From NCBI GenBank assembly GCA_018714505.1, contig DVNI01000134.1, forward strand, positions 1 to 64,000: DNA of 64,000 nucleotides, given 5' to 3'. Made by a program: the position numbers and the translations under genes. The notes beneath the pieces were generated by a model. It made no database searches. It worked only from the letters and a program-made list of their open reading frames with translations, and was not told the origin of the DNA. This stretch comes from Candidatus Avacidaminococcus intestinavium (GTDB lineage: Bacteria > Bacillota > Negativicutes > Acidaminococcales > Acidaminococcaceae). This document shows, one piece after another, positions 1-8,485 of the stretch; positions within the stretch are counted from its first letter, which is position 1, and each line of letters begins with the position of its first letter.

Positions 1-10
1 AAACAAATTT

Positions 11-2026
11 TTAAAAAATTCTACTACCAATTTGATAAATAAGTGTAGCCATAACATAAGCTAAAACTGTTTGATAGCCCATCGCAATAAAAGTCCATTT
101 CCACGTGCCCATCTCACGTCTAATTGCACCAATTGCCGCAAAACAAGGTGATGCCAATAAAGTAAAGATCATAAAGGCGTAAGCACTAGCCGGCGTAAAC
201 ATGGTTTGGATAACCTGAATTAAGTTAGGATCATCTTCCGCTGCTTCACCAATACCAGCTAGAATAGCAAAAGTAGAAACAACTACTTCTTTAGCTAAGA
301 AACCACTGAGCGCCGCAAAAGCTGCTTGCCAAGTGCCAAAACCCATCGGTGCAAAAATCGGTGCAATTGCTCCGCCAATAATAGCGAGCATACTATCTTC
401 AGCCTCAACCATTTCCAAAGAAAAGTTAAATGATTGCAATAGCCAAACAAGCGCGGAAGCGACAAAGATAACGGTACCAGCTTTAATAATAAAGGACTTA
501 GCACGTTCCCACATATGAATTGCTACACCTTTTAGTGAAGGCCAGTGATATTGTGGTAACTCCATTACAAAAGGCGCTGGTTGTCCACCAAAAGTACTAG
601 TTTTTTTCAATAAAATACCTGAAATAATAACCATAGCAATGCCCCAGAAGTACATTGAAGGCCCAACCCATGATTCTTCCGGAAATAAAGATGCCGCGAA
701 TAAAACAAAGACTGGCATTTTTGCACTACAAGGTATGAATGGCGTTAACATAATAGTGAGTTTACGATCCTGTTCGTTTTCAATAGTTCTACTAGCCATG
801 ATACCCGGCACTGAACACCCACTACCGATAAGCATCGGGATAAATGATTTACCCGATAAACCAAAGCGGCGGAAAATCCTATCCATAATAAAAGCAACTC
901 TTGACATGTAACCACAGTCTTCCAAAAATGATAGGAAGAAGAATAAAATCATAATTTGCGGTACAAAACCAAAAACTGCTCCCACACCGCCAATAATACC
1001 ATCAATCACGAGTCCATGTATGGTTTCCGAAACACCAGCTTCTTCCATCATACCACTTAGCGAATCACTAATTGAACCAAAAATATCTTCCATTAAGCCA
1101 ATGCTCATATCACCTAAAGTCTGAATAGAAACATAATAAACAACCCACATGACAAAAAAGAAAATTGGCAAAGCCAGAATTCGATTAGTCAAGAGCTTAT
1201 CGATTTTATCTGAAGTACTGAGTTCACCGGTACTTAGCTTTTTCTTAATACATTTATTAATAATAGAATCAATATAAAAATAACGTGCACTAGTCACTAT
1301 GCTTTCCGCATCATCATCAAGTTCATCTTCACAAGCAGTAATTAACTTTTCAGCCTGCTCTTTGGCCTCTGCCAAAAAGCTATATTTATTTAAAGCTCTC
1401 TCATCACGTTCAAACACCTTAACGGCATACCAACGACGAAGGTTCTCTGGAGCCTTTCCAGTAAGCATCTCTTCAATAGCATTAATCGTTTCTAACGTTT
1501 TACCTTGGAAAACTGGCAATGAATATTTTATTTCTGCATTTTGCACCAAACTTAGAGCTTTGTCTACCATTTCCCATAAACCTGTACCATTAATTGCGGC
1601 AATAGGACACACCGGACAACCTAACTCCTGTTCTAAATTTGCAATATTAATTTCATCACCATTACGTTTTACGATATCCATCATATTTAACGCAACAATA
1701 ACAGGAATACCCAATTCTAATACTTGCGTTGTCAAATAAAGATTACGTTCCAAATTACTAGCATCGACAATATTAATAATTACATCCGGTTTTTCATCAA
1801 GCAAATAATCTCTAGTTATAACTTCTTCTAAAGTATAGGGAGACAAAGAATAAATCCCCGGCAAATCCATCACTTTTACATCATTATGTTTCCTAAGCGA
1901 ACCTGCTTTTTTTTCAACAGTTACCCCAGGCCAGTTACCAACATATTGTGAACTGCCGGTCAATTCGTTAAACAAAGTAGTTTTACCACAGTTGGGATTA
2001 CCAACCAATGCCAAGGTTGTAGACAT
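11..2026 (-). CDS. feoB: FeoB ferrous iron transporter
   Basis: Inner-membrane Fe(II) uptake protein with a cytosolic GTPase. The N-terminus has the G1 loop GNPNCGKT (residues 9-16), the G3 motif DLPG and the G4 motif NMMD. These are followed by a FeoB-associated linker and a hydrophobic C-terminal half with several membrane segments, including the GSGCSVPG Cys-containing stretch typical of FeoB gate regions. The length of 671 aa is normal. The start is supported by a GAGGAGG Shine-Dalgarno. It lies downstream of two feoA genes, separated from them by a terminator-like hairpin and an inverted repeat matching the iron operators of this window, so iron repression is likely. No FeoC is seen in the 10 bases after the stop. 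Confidence 0.97.
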   Translation of the reverse strand: MSTTLALVGNPNCGKTTLFNELTGSSQYVGNWPGVTVEKKAGSLRKHNDVKVMDLPGIYSLSPYTLEEVITRDYLLDEKPDVIINIVDASNLERNLYLTTQVLELGIPVIVALNMMDIVKRNGDEINIANLEQELGCPVCPIAAINGTGLWEMVDKALSLVQNAEIKYSLPVFQGKTLETINAIEEMLTGKAPENLRRWYAVKVFERDERALNKYSFLAEAKEQAEKLITACEDELDDDAESIVTSARYFYIDSIINKCIKKKLSTGELSTSDKIDKLLTNRILALPIFFFVMWVVYYVSIQTLGDMSIGLMEDIFGSISDSLSGMMEEAGVSETIHGLVIDGIIGGVGAVFGFVPQIMILFFFLSFLEDCGYMSRVAFIMDRIFRRFGLSGKSFIPMLIGSGCSVPGIMASRTIENEQDRKLTIMLTPFIPCSAKMPVFVLFAASLFPEESWVGPSMYFWGIAMVIISGILLKKTSTFGGQPAPFVMELPQYHWPSLKGVAIHMWERAKSFIIKAGTVIFVASALVWLLQSFNFSLEMVEAEDSMLAIIGGAIAPIFAPMGFGTWQAAFAALSGFLAKEVVVSTFAILAGIGEAAEDDPNLIQVIQTMFTPASAYAFMIFTLLASPCFAAIGAIRREMGTWKWTFIAMGYQTVLAYVMATLIYQIGSRIF

Positions 2027-2040
2027 TATTTCCTCCTCTT

Positions 2041-2056
2041 GTTAGCTCCAGCTAAC
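2041..2056. promoter_or_regulatory. GTTAGC-N4-GCTAAC inverted repeat before feoB
   Basis: A perfect 6-4-6 inverted repeat, GTTAGCTCCAGCTAAC, sits just upstream of the feoB Shine-Dalgarno and just downstream of the feoA terminator hairpin. Similar repeats occur at 2603-2618, 21581-21596 and 21686-21701, all next to iron-uptake genes. It is read as a DtxR-family operator. In the transcript it would also fold as a 6-bp hairpin next to the ribosome binding site, so an RNA role is an alternative. No clear promoter lies between the terminator and this site. Confidence 0.7.
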
Positions 2057-2070
2057 TATGAACTAAAAAA

Positions 2071-2088
2071 AACAGAGTAAACTCTGTT
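2071..2088 (-). terminator. Rho-independent terminator after feoA
   Basis: AACAGAGT and ACTCTGTT form a perfect 8-bp stem with a 2-base spacer. On the minus strand it is followed by a run of eight T. It overlaps the stop codon of the second feoA and precedes feoB, so it may attenuate feoB expression. Confidence 0.75.
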
Positions 2089-2308
2089 ATTCAACAAGAA
2101 TATTCTCTGCATCGGCTTTACGCAAAGACACTTCGTAATTTCTTACATTAAGTTCAATAGGATCACCCAGTGGTGCAACCTTTCTTACCGTAACAGGAGC
2201 ACCTTTTGTAAGTCCCATGTCCATAATCCGTCTCTTTACATCACCAGTTACATTAATTTTTTTGATGACAACGGTCTCACCGACAGCAACGTCTTTCAGG
2301 TTTCTCAT
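2087..2308 (-). CDS. feoA: FeoA family protein (second copy)
   Basis: Small cytosolic SH3-like protein of 73 aa that partners FeoB in ferrous iron uptake. It has the family pattern: an N-terminal LKDVAVGETVVI strand, a central RRIMDMGLTKGAPVTV segment and a C-terminal VSLRKADAENI stretch. The start chosen is the internal ATG (MRNLKDV), preceded by GAGGTGAAAAAG; the longer ORF-track start would overlap the preceding gene. It lies about 10 bases after the first feoA, so the two are co-transcribed. Two tandem feoA genes before feoB are common in anaerobic Firmicutes. Confidence 0.93.
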   Translation of the reverse strand: MRNLKDVAVGETVVIKKINVTGDVKRRIMDMGLTKGAPVTVRKVAPLGDPIELNVRNYEVSLRKADAENILVE

Positions 2309-2318
2309 CTTTTTCACC

Positions 2319-2582
2319 TCATCCAACTAAAATTCTCATGGCCATTTCCTTACCTAATGCCACACGAGCGTCTTTTACTTTGAAAATTACGTTACCATCA
2401 ATTTCTGAGATGACAGTCAGCTCACAGCCCTCCGTAAAACCTAGACCAGCAAGAAAAGTTCTTGTCTTATCCCGTCCATTAATTCGGACGATTTTAACTG
2501 AACGTCCCGCTTTAAGCATCGTAGCAGGAATCAACCCCTGCATAGAAAAATCTTTTTCTAAGGTCATAGTACCGTTTTGCAT
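2319..2582 (-). CDS. feoA: FeoA family protein (first copy)
   Basis: First gene of the feo operon, 87 aa. It has the FeoA SH3-like signature, including RTFLAGLGFTEGCELTVI and ARVALGKEMAMRILV. It diverges clearly from the second copy, so the pair is an old duplication or two specialised subunits. A consensus-like promoter (2629-2657) and a DtxR-type inverted repeat (2603-2618) lie directly upstream. The ATG is preceded by AAGG at acceptable spacing. The N-terminal extension of about 18 residues before the conserved domain may mean that translation starts at an internal Met. Confidence 0.92.
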   Translation of the reverse strand: MQNGTMTLEKDFSMQGLIPATMLKAGRSVKIVRINGRDKTRTFLAGLGFTEGCELTVISEIDGNVIFKVKDARVALGKEMAMRILVG

Positions 2583-2602
2583 ATTACGCCTTCTCTCTTG
2601 TG

Positions 2603-2618
2603 GTTAGCACTTGCTAAT
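2603..2618. promoter_or_regulatory. DtxR-type operator of the feo operon
   Basis: GTTAGCACTTGCTAAT contains the perfect 5-4-5 inverted repeat TTAGC-ACTT-GCTAA. It lies just downstream of the predicted -10 element of the feoA promoter, a position suited to repression. It belongs to a set of four similar repeats at iron-uptake genes in this window. Confidence 0.75.
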
Positions 2619-2628
2619 TTGTGTAGTT

Positions 2629-2657
2629 AGTGTACTACCATTGCTCATACTTGTCAA
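2629..2657 (-). promoter_or_regulatory. Promoter of the feo operon
   Basis: On the minus strand, TTGACA (2652-2657), a 17-base spacer and TACACT (2629-2634) form a near-consensus housekeeping promoter. The expected start of transcription falls next to the operator at 2603-2618. Confidence 0.75.
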
Positions 2658-2786
2658 GAGTATTTATCATCTTTTTGTAAAAATATAACAATTCCGTATT
2701 TTTTATAAGCATTTGCCTAATTAGCCTAAATATATTAGAATATTAGTATCTTTAGTAATATTATTTACCAGATTGGGGGTTCTGAT

Positions 2787-3164
2787 ATGATTATTCAGGA
2801 ATCCGGAGAAAATTACTTAGAAACAATTTTATTACTGCAAAAAACTAAAGGTTATGTACGTTCAATTGATATAGCCGCCGCTTTAAATTTTTCTAAACCT
2901 AGTATCAGTAGAGCAATGTCTATTTTACGCAGAGAAAATTATATATTAATGGAAGCTAATGGTAATATCATTTTAACAGAAAAAGGCCTAGCTAAAGCCA
3001 AGAGCGTTTTAGAAAGACATTTAGTAATTAAGGACTACCTAGAAAAAGTCCTTGACTTACCACCCGATATTGCTGATAAGGATGCTTGTCGTATTGAACA
3101 CATCATCAGTCCTGAAACATTTGAGAAAATCAAAGCATTAGTTGCAGAAGCTAGTGAGCAGTAA
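2787..3164 (+). CDS. DtxR-family metal-dependent transcriptional regulator
   Basis: A 125-aa DNA-binding repressor with an N-terminal winged helix (SIDIAAALNFSKPSISRAMSILRRENY) and the DtxR dimerisation and metal domain. The C-terminal SH3-like domain of full-length DtxR/IdeR is absent. The metal-site segment reads DACRIEHIIS, matching DtxR (DEACRWEH: Cys102, Glu105, His106) rather than MntR (Glu in place of Cys), which suggests Fe(II) sensing. The residue equivalent to DtxR Met10 / MntR Asp8 appears to be Asn (GENYLETI). It is divergent from feoAAB, so it is the obvious candidate to bind the GTTAGC repeats; that link is inferred from position. Confidence 0.88.
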   Translation: MIIQESGENYLETILLLQKTKGYVRSIDIAAALNFSKPSISRAMSILRRENYILMEANGNIILTEKGLAKAKSVLERHLVIKDYLEKVLDLPPDIADKDACRIEHIISPETFEKIKALVAEASEQ

Positions 3165-3226
3165 ACAGAAAAAGAAACAGTTACGGGAAAGTACTCTTTC
3201 CCGTAACTGTTTCTTTTTCTGTTTAC
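3161..3226 (+). terminator. 31-bp perfect hairpin terminator overlapping the regulator stop
   Basis: Bases 3161-3191 and 3196-3226 are perfect inverted complements with a TACT loop. The left arm includes the stop codon of the DtxR-family gene. The upper stem (ACGGGAAAG/CTTTCCCGT) is GC-containing and the lower part is A/T rich, so it acts as a terminator for the regulator before the pyc promoter. Confidence 0.8.
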
Positions 3227-3290
3227 ACTTTTAATTATTTATTGCTAATTTTCATCTTCTTTATGAATTATGTATACTTGCCCTCTTTTC

Positions 3291-3319
3291 TTGAAAAACA
3301 AGTGCTAATTTTATACAAT
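3291..3319 (+). promoter_or_regulatory. Promoter of pyc
   Basis: TTGAAA (3291-3296), a 17-base spacer and TACAAT (3314-3319) form a good housekeeping promoter. It is followed within 20 bases by the AGGAGG Shine-Dalgarno and ATG of pyruvate carboxylase, giving a very short leader. Confidence 0.75.
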
Positions 3320-3349
3320 ATACTAAGTTAATTCTTAGGAGGTATCATA

Positions 3350-6300
3350 ATGCATAAAATAAAAACTGTTTTAGTTGCCAACCGTGGAGAAATAGCCATC
3401 CGTATTTTTCGTGCCTGCAACGAACTTGGTATTCGTACTGTAGCAATCTATTCAAAAGAAGATATGTTATCTCTCCATCGTAATAAAGCTGATGAAGCTT
3501 ATTTAGTTGGCGCTGGTAAAGGTCCCGTTGAGGCCTACTTAGACATTGAAGATATCATGAGAATTGCTAAAGAACATGGCGTAGATGCCATTCATCCCGG
3601 TTATGGCTTTCTATCAGAGAACAGCCAATTAGCCAAACGTTGTCAAGATGAAGGTTTAATTTTTATTGGACCTCGCTTAGAGCATCTTATTATGTTTGGC
3701 GATAAAATAAATGCCCGTAAACAGGCTGAACTAGCCAATATTCCAATGATTCCTGGCACTAATGATCCAGTTAATACTCTAGAAGAAGCACGCGTTTTTG
3801 CCCAAACATATGGTTATCCCATTATTATAAAAGCTGTTAATGGCGGTGGTGGCCGTGGCATGCGTATGGTACAGTGTGAGTCAGAACTCGTTGATGCTTA
3901 CGAACGTGCTAAATCCGAAGCCCTCAAGGCTTTTGGTAGCGCTGAAGTTTACTTAGAAAAGTATTTAGAACACCCTAAACATATCGAGGTACAAATCATT
4001 GGTGATAATGATGGTAATCTCGTGCATCTTTATGAGCGCGATTGTTCAATCCAGCGTCGACATCAAAAATTAGTAGAAATAGCTCCAGCCTTTTCACTAC
4101 CTGCTGCTTTACGTCTAGCAATTTGTCAAGCCGCCGTCAGACTTATGAAAAACGTGAACTACGTAAGTGCTGGTACTGTCGAATTTTTAGTTACGCCCGA
4201 TCAGAAATTTTATTTTATTGAAGTTAATCCACGTATTCAGGTAGAACATACCATAACAGAGATGATTACCGGTATTGATATTGTTCAAGCTCAAATTAAA
4301 ATTGCAGATGGTTATGCTTTACATAGCGCAGAAGTTTGTATACCTAAGCAAGATGCCATATATTGTCATGGTCACTCGATTCAATGTCGTATTACAACCG
4401 AAGATCCTACCAATAATTTCATGCCCGATACTGGCAAATTAATTGCTTATCGTTCTGGCGGCGGTTTTGGCATCAGATTAGATGGTGGTAATGCCTTCAC
4501 CGGTTCTGTTATCACGCCTTACTATGACTCTTTGCTCGTAAAAGCCACCACTTGGGGCCTTTCTCACAAAATTGTTATCTCTAAAATGCTACGTTGTTTA
4601 AAAGAGTTCCGCATTCGTGGTGTTAAAACCAATATTCAATTTCTTGAAAAAGTACTTTCGCATCCTCAATTCGCTGCCGGCACTTACGACACAAAATTTG
4701 TAGATGAGAATAAAGACTTATTTGTTTTTCCTAAATCACTAGACCGCGGCACCAAACTTTTATCCTACATTGCGGAAACAACCGTCAATGGCTATGCTAA
4801 TATCGGTGTACAACCAAAACCAGATTTTGCCAAGCTTAATCTACCCACTTCGCCTAAGTCCCCAGCCCTACCGGGTAGTAAGCAAGTTCTTGATCAGCTG
4901 GGGCCCGTAGGTTTATCCAACTGGCTCAAAGAGCAAAAAAGTGTTCTTTTTACCGATACAACTTTGCGTGATGCCCATCAATCACTTTTTGCCACACGTT
5001 TGCGTACAATAGATATGTTAAGGGCAATTGAACCTACCACAAAAAAATTACCAAATCTCTTTTCTTTGGAATGCTGGGGCGGCGCAACCTTTGATGTCGC
5101 ATACCGTTTTCTCTATGAAGATCCTTGGGAACGTTTGCTAAAAATACGCAAAAAAAGCCCTAATATTCTTTTACAAATGTTAGTGCGTGGCGCTAATGCC
5201 GTTGGGTACACCAGTTATCCTGATAATGTTGTACAAGAATTTATTCGATTAGCTAGTAAAAACGGAATCGATGTTTTCCGTATTTTTGATAGCCTAAACA
5301 GTCTAGAAAGTATGCGCCTTTCCATCGATGAAGTGCGTAATTGTAACAAAGTTGCCGAAGCAGCTCTTTGTTATACGGGCGATATTTTAGACCCCGCTCG
5401 CACTAAATATGATCTTCAATACTACGTTACGATGGCAAAAGAATTAGAAAAGGCGGGCGCCAATATTATTGCCATTAAAGATATGGCTGGGCTGATTAAG
5501 CCAGAAGCCGCCTACCGCCTAGTCGCCGCTCTCAAAGATGCAGTAGATTTACCGATTCATCTTCACACACACGAAGGGTCCGGCAATGCTATTTATAGTT
5601 ACGGCCGTGCTATTGACGCCGGTGTTGACATTGTTGACGTTGCTGTATCATCAATGTCTGCTGGAACCTCTCAGCCAAGTGCAAGTAGCCTGTATTACGC
5701 TCTTACAGCGCATCCTCGCCAACCCCAACTTGATGTCGCTGCACTTAATGAACTTTCTCGTTATTGGGAAACCGTTCGTCCTTACTATAAAGCGGCCGAC
5801 CAAACGGAACTCTTCCCGAATCCAGACGTTTATATTCACGAAATGCCTGGCGGGCAATATACCAATCTAAAACAGCAATCCGCGGCACTTGGATTACTTG
5901 AACGCTGGGAAGAAATTAAAACCATGTATCATACAGTCAGCATGATGTTTGGTGACCTCATCAAAGTCACACCTTCCTCCAAGATTGTCGGCGATATGGC
6001 ACTTTTCATGTTGCAAAACAATCTTACTGAACAAGATATTTATGAAAAAGGCGACAATCTAAGCTTTCCAACTTCTGTTATTGAATTCTTTGAAGGAAAA
6101 ATTGGTATTCCTTACCAAGGGTTTCCTGAAAAATTGCAAAAGATTATTTTAAAAGGTAAACTTCCTCCTAAGCAAGCAACCCCCTCTACTTTAACACCTC
6201 TCGACTTAATAAAAACAAAAGAAAGCCTACAAACCCTCGGTCGACAAGGTACACCTGAAGAAGTTAGCTCTTATTGCCTCTACCCCAAAGTCTTTACCGA

Positions 6301-6805
6301 CTGGATCACTTTTACTAATAACTACGGCGATGTCTCTGTTCTTGATACGCCAACTTTCTTCTTTGGCTTAACACCCGGTGAAGAAATTAACGTTGAAATC
6401 GAACCCGGTAAGATTCTCGTCATCCGACTTATTCATATTGGCAAAGCTAATGATAACGGAATGCGCACCGTAAGTTTTGAATTGAATGGTTTGCCTCGCG
6501 AATTAGAGATCAAAGATAAAAATATTCACGCTACGGGAATCTCACGCAAAAAAGCCGACAAAGCTATTCCTGGCGAAATAGCTGCGACCTTATCTGGCTC
6601 CGTGGTCAAAATCTTAGTTGAAAAAGGCCAGCGCGTAGCTAAAGGCGATGCACTTGCCGTAACTGAAGCCATGAAAATGGAAACGACTATCGTTGCACCT
6701 TTAAGCGGCATCATTTCCCAAATTCATGTTACAACGGGCAGTCGCATTGATAGTGGCGATTGTTTATTGGAAATTGATATAAACACGCAAGTCGCTATGA
6801 AATAA
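3350..6805 (+). CDS. pyc: Pyruvate carboxylase
   Basis: Biotin enzyme of 1151 aa that carboxylates pyruvate to oxaloacetate with ATP and bicarbonate. Domain order is full length. Biotin carboxylase occupies about residues 1-450, with the Gly-rich ATP loop NGGGGRGM and FIEVNPRIQVEHT. The carboxyltransferase spans about 525-800 (FTDTTLRDAHQS, IKDMAGL, HLHTHEGSG). The PYC/OADA tetramerisation region follows. The C-terminal biotin carrier has EAMKMET, with the biotinyl Lys at about 1109. Preceded by its own promoter and an AGGAGG site, and followed by a terminator. It probably feeds an oxaloacetate-to-succinate or propionate route or gluconeogenesis; that metabolic role is inferred. Confidence 0.97.
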   Translation: MHKIKTVLVANRGEIAIRIFRACNELGIRTVAIYSKEDMLSLHRNKADEAYLVGAGKGPVEAYLDIEDIMRIAKEHGVDAIHPGYGFLSENSQLAKRCQDEGLIFIGPRLEHLIMFGDKINARKQAELANIPMIPGTNDPVNTLEEARVFAQTYGYPIIIKAVNGGGGRGMRMVQCESELVDAYERAKSEALKAFGSAEVYLEKYLEHPKHIEVQIIGDNDGNLVHLYERDCSIQRRHQKLVEIAPAFSLPAALRLAICQAAVRLMKNVNYVSAGTVEFLVTPDQKFYFIEVNPRIQVEHTITEMITGIDIVQAQIKIADGYALHSAEVCIPKQDAIYCHGHSIQCRITTEDPTNNFMPDTGKLIAYRSGGGFGIRLDGGNAFTGSVITPYYDSLLVKATTWGLSHKIVISKMLRCLKEFRIRGVKTNIQFLEKVLSHPQFAAGTYDTKFVDENKDLFVFPKSLDRGTKLLSYIAETTVNGYANIGVQPKPDFAKLNLPTSPKSPALPGSKQVLDQLGPVGLSNWLKEQKSVLFTDTTLRDAHQSLFATRLRTIDMLRAIEPTTKKLPNLFSLECWGGATFDVAYRFLYEDPWERLLKIRKKSPNILLQMLVRGANAVGYTSYPDNVVQEFIRLASKNGIDVFRIFDSLNSLESMRLSIDEVRNCNKVAEAALCYTGDILDPARTKYDLQYYVTMAKELEKAGANIIAIKDMAGLIKPEAAYRLVAALKDAVDLPIHLHTHEGSGNAIYSYGRAIDAGVDIVDVAVSSMSAGTSQPSASSLYYALTAHPRQPQLDVAALNELSRYWETVRPYYKAADQTELFPNPDVYIHEMPGGQYTNLKQQSAALGLLERWEEIKTMYHTVSMMFGDLIKVTPSSKIVGDMALFMLQNNLTEQDIYEKGDNLSFPTSVIEFFEGKIGIPYQGFPEKLQKIILKGKLPPKQATPSTLTPLDLIKTKESLQTLGRQGTPEEVSSYCLYPKVFTDWITFTNNYGDVSVLDTPTFFFGLTPGEEINVEIEPGKILVIRLIHIGKANDNGMRTVSFELNGLPRELEIKDKNIHATGISRKKADKAIPGEIAATLSGSVVKILVEKGQRVAKGDALAVTEAMKMETTIVAPLSGIISQIHVTTGSRIDSGDCLLEIDINTQVAMK

Positions 6806-6816
6806 CACGCTCTACC

Positions 6817-6853
6817 AAAGCAGATATTTGTCATGCTGACAAATATCTGCTTT
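6817..6853 (+). terminator. Terminator after pyc
   Basis: AAAGCAGATATTTGTC and GACAAATATCTGCTTT form a perfect 16-bp stem with a 5-base loop. It lies 12 bases after the pyc stop. Confidence 0.8.
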
Positions 6854-6900
6854 ACTTTGTGCTATAATTAATAATTAAATGATTCTAAGGAAGGCTCATC

Positions 6901-8481
6901 ATGCAAACAAAAAATGAACAAAAAACACAAAGTATTTTTCAGTATGTTAAAGAAAATATAGACGAAGACGGTTACTTTATCGGCAATACGTTGCCACATA
7001 ACAACCCCGCCTTCATCAGTGGTAGCATCTCCTTTGATTTAGGGGCTGCAGATGCTTTTTACGTCATGTCTCCAGGGCAAGATGATCCACAAGTAGTTTC
7101 CTATCTTGAAACAGCCATCAAGCAATATTTAGACGACCCAACAGATAAAAATCAAGAGAATCTTTACAATTTTATTACAAGGACGCAATGTATTTCCTAT
7201 ACTGCTTCCTTAATTGACAATCTTAATAATAGAAAATCACTTACTCACTTACTTGAATTAGCCGAACACTGGTTTTATTATGCTACTGATCGAGAAGCTG
7301 TCAAATTTGCTATTTTGCTATTTGGTCTATCTGATCTAAAGAATATTGACCAAGCTAAATATCCCTCACTATTAACTGATTTAAATCTTCTTGCGCGCTG
7401 CGACGAATTTACTTATTTTGTTCTTCTTGCTCTAAACTTGAGTAATTTAAAAACCGAAGATACGGTTTGGGATATTATCAAACATACTTTTGGCTGGGGC
7501 CGTGTTCATGCGCTCTTATCCGCTGACTTTTCAACAGCAGAGCAAAAAAATTGGTTACTACATCACGGCTGTGAAATCGATGTACACTTTCCCCCCATTG
7601 CCGTGCTTTGCATTACCAAAAGTAATTTGTACGAAATTTTACAACAACCTACGATTGACAAACCCCATTTTTTTGCCTTATCCAATATTATGGTCACCTA
7701 TCTAGATTTTCTCCTTGATTATGATCCAGTGTCTCTCTTTCCGCCAAAAGATTATCCTAAAATCGATAATTTCATCTTGCTTAAGAATTTTATTCGTTTA
7801 GCAGCCCCTTATCAAAATGACATTGAAAATTTATATGATATTATCACCTTAACCAGTCATTTACATGAAATTACCACTAATAATAGATGGGAGATTTTAG
7901 ACGCTAATAGTGCACATATCTTGATTAGCATGGCTGAAAGTCTTTTATATAGCCAAGACTGGTTACCGCAAATCAAACAAGAACTCATCAATAAAAAAGG
8001 CAAAATCAATTACACCGTAATTGATTTTGCTCGTGAACTAGAAATTGATATTTGGGATTTACTATTTAGTATATTAGAAGAAAACCCAACTTACACAAAA
8101 CTTTTTAGCTATTTATTAGCAGATCCTGAGCCAGCTCGCTTTCACAAAGCCCTTGCGTTTGCCGAACAACACCTAGAAGCTTATAAAACAGATGAACAAT
8201 TACTATCTCCGATTATTCATAGTTTAGCTACCCATCCCGGCACTGGTGAAAAGTTTATTATTGCTGGACTTACAGCCCTTCATGACTGGCCACGTACTAT
8301 CGCCATTGATACTTTAGAAATCTGGGGCATTGAATATTTATCACAAGAAATTAGAGTAGCAATCTTAAAAGCACAAGATATTGCTCAGCAAAACCTACTT
8401 GTCTTACGGTTACGCTGCCTCTTGCAAAATAAAATCTTCAATTTAAATAAGTTTATCAGTAATATCTTAGAATCTGAATAA
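6901..8481 (+). CDS. Unrecognised 526-aa soluble protein
   Basis: I do not recognise this family. The protein is 526 aa, acidic and predominantly helical by inspection, with no signal peptide and no convincing membrane segment. The N-terminal 60 residues contain a possible globular motif (SGSISFDLGAADAFYVM). The remainder looks like repeated amphipathic helices, possibly a HEAT/TPR-like solenoid, with tandem LLEL, LLFGLSDL and ALNLSNL segments. A TATAAT-like -10 lies at 6863-6868 and AAGGA precedes the ATG, so it is probably monocistronic. It is convergent with phoR. Codon use and A/T content resemble the neighbours, so there is no sign of recent transfer. Confidence 0.85.
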   Translation: MQTKNEQKTQSIFQYVKENIDEDGYFIGNTLPHNNPAFISGSISFDLGAADAFYVMSPGQDDPQVVSYLETAIKQYLDDPTDKNQENLYNFITRTQCISYTASLIDNLNNRKSLTHLLELAEHWFYYATDREAVKFAILLFGLSDLKNIDQAKYPSLLTDLNLLARCDEFTYFVLLALNLSNLKTEDTVWDIIKHTFGWGRVHALLSADFSTAEQKNWLLHHGCEIDVHFPPIAVLCITKSNLYEILQQPTIDKPHFFALSNIMVTYLDFLLDYDPVSLFPPKDYPKIDNFILLKNFIRLAAPYQNDIENLYDIITLTSHLHEITTNNRWEILDANSAHILISMAESLLYSQDWLPQIKQELINKKGKINYTVIDFARELEIDIWDLLFSILEENPTYTKLFSYLLADPEPARFHKALAFAEQHLEAYKTDEQLLSPIIHSLATHPGTGEKFIIAGLTALHDWPRTIAIDTLEIWGIEYLSQEIRVAILKAQDIAQQNLLVLRLRCLLQNKIFNLNKFISNILESE

Positions 8482-8485
8482 TCCC

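Noticed and set aside
1299-1739. 146-aa ORF on the plus strand inside feoB
   Set aside because: Antisense shadow of feoB with low-complexity Ser-rich composition and no ribosome binding site.
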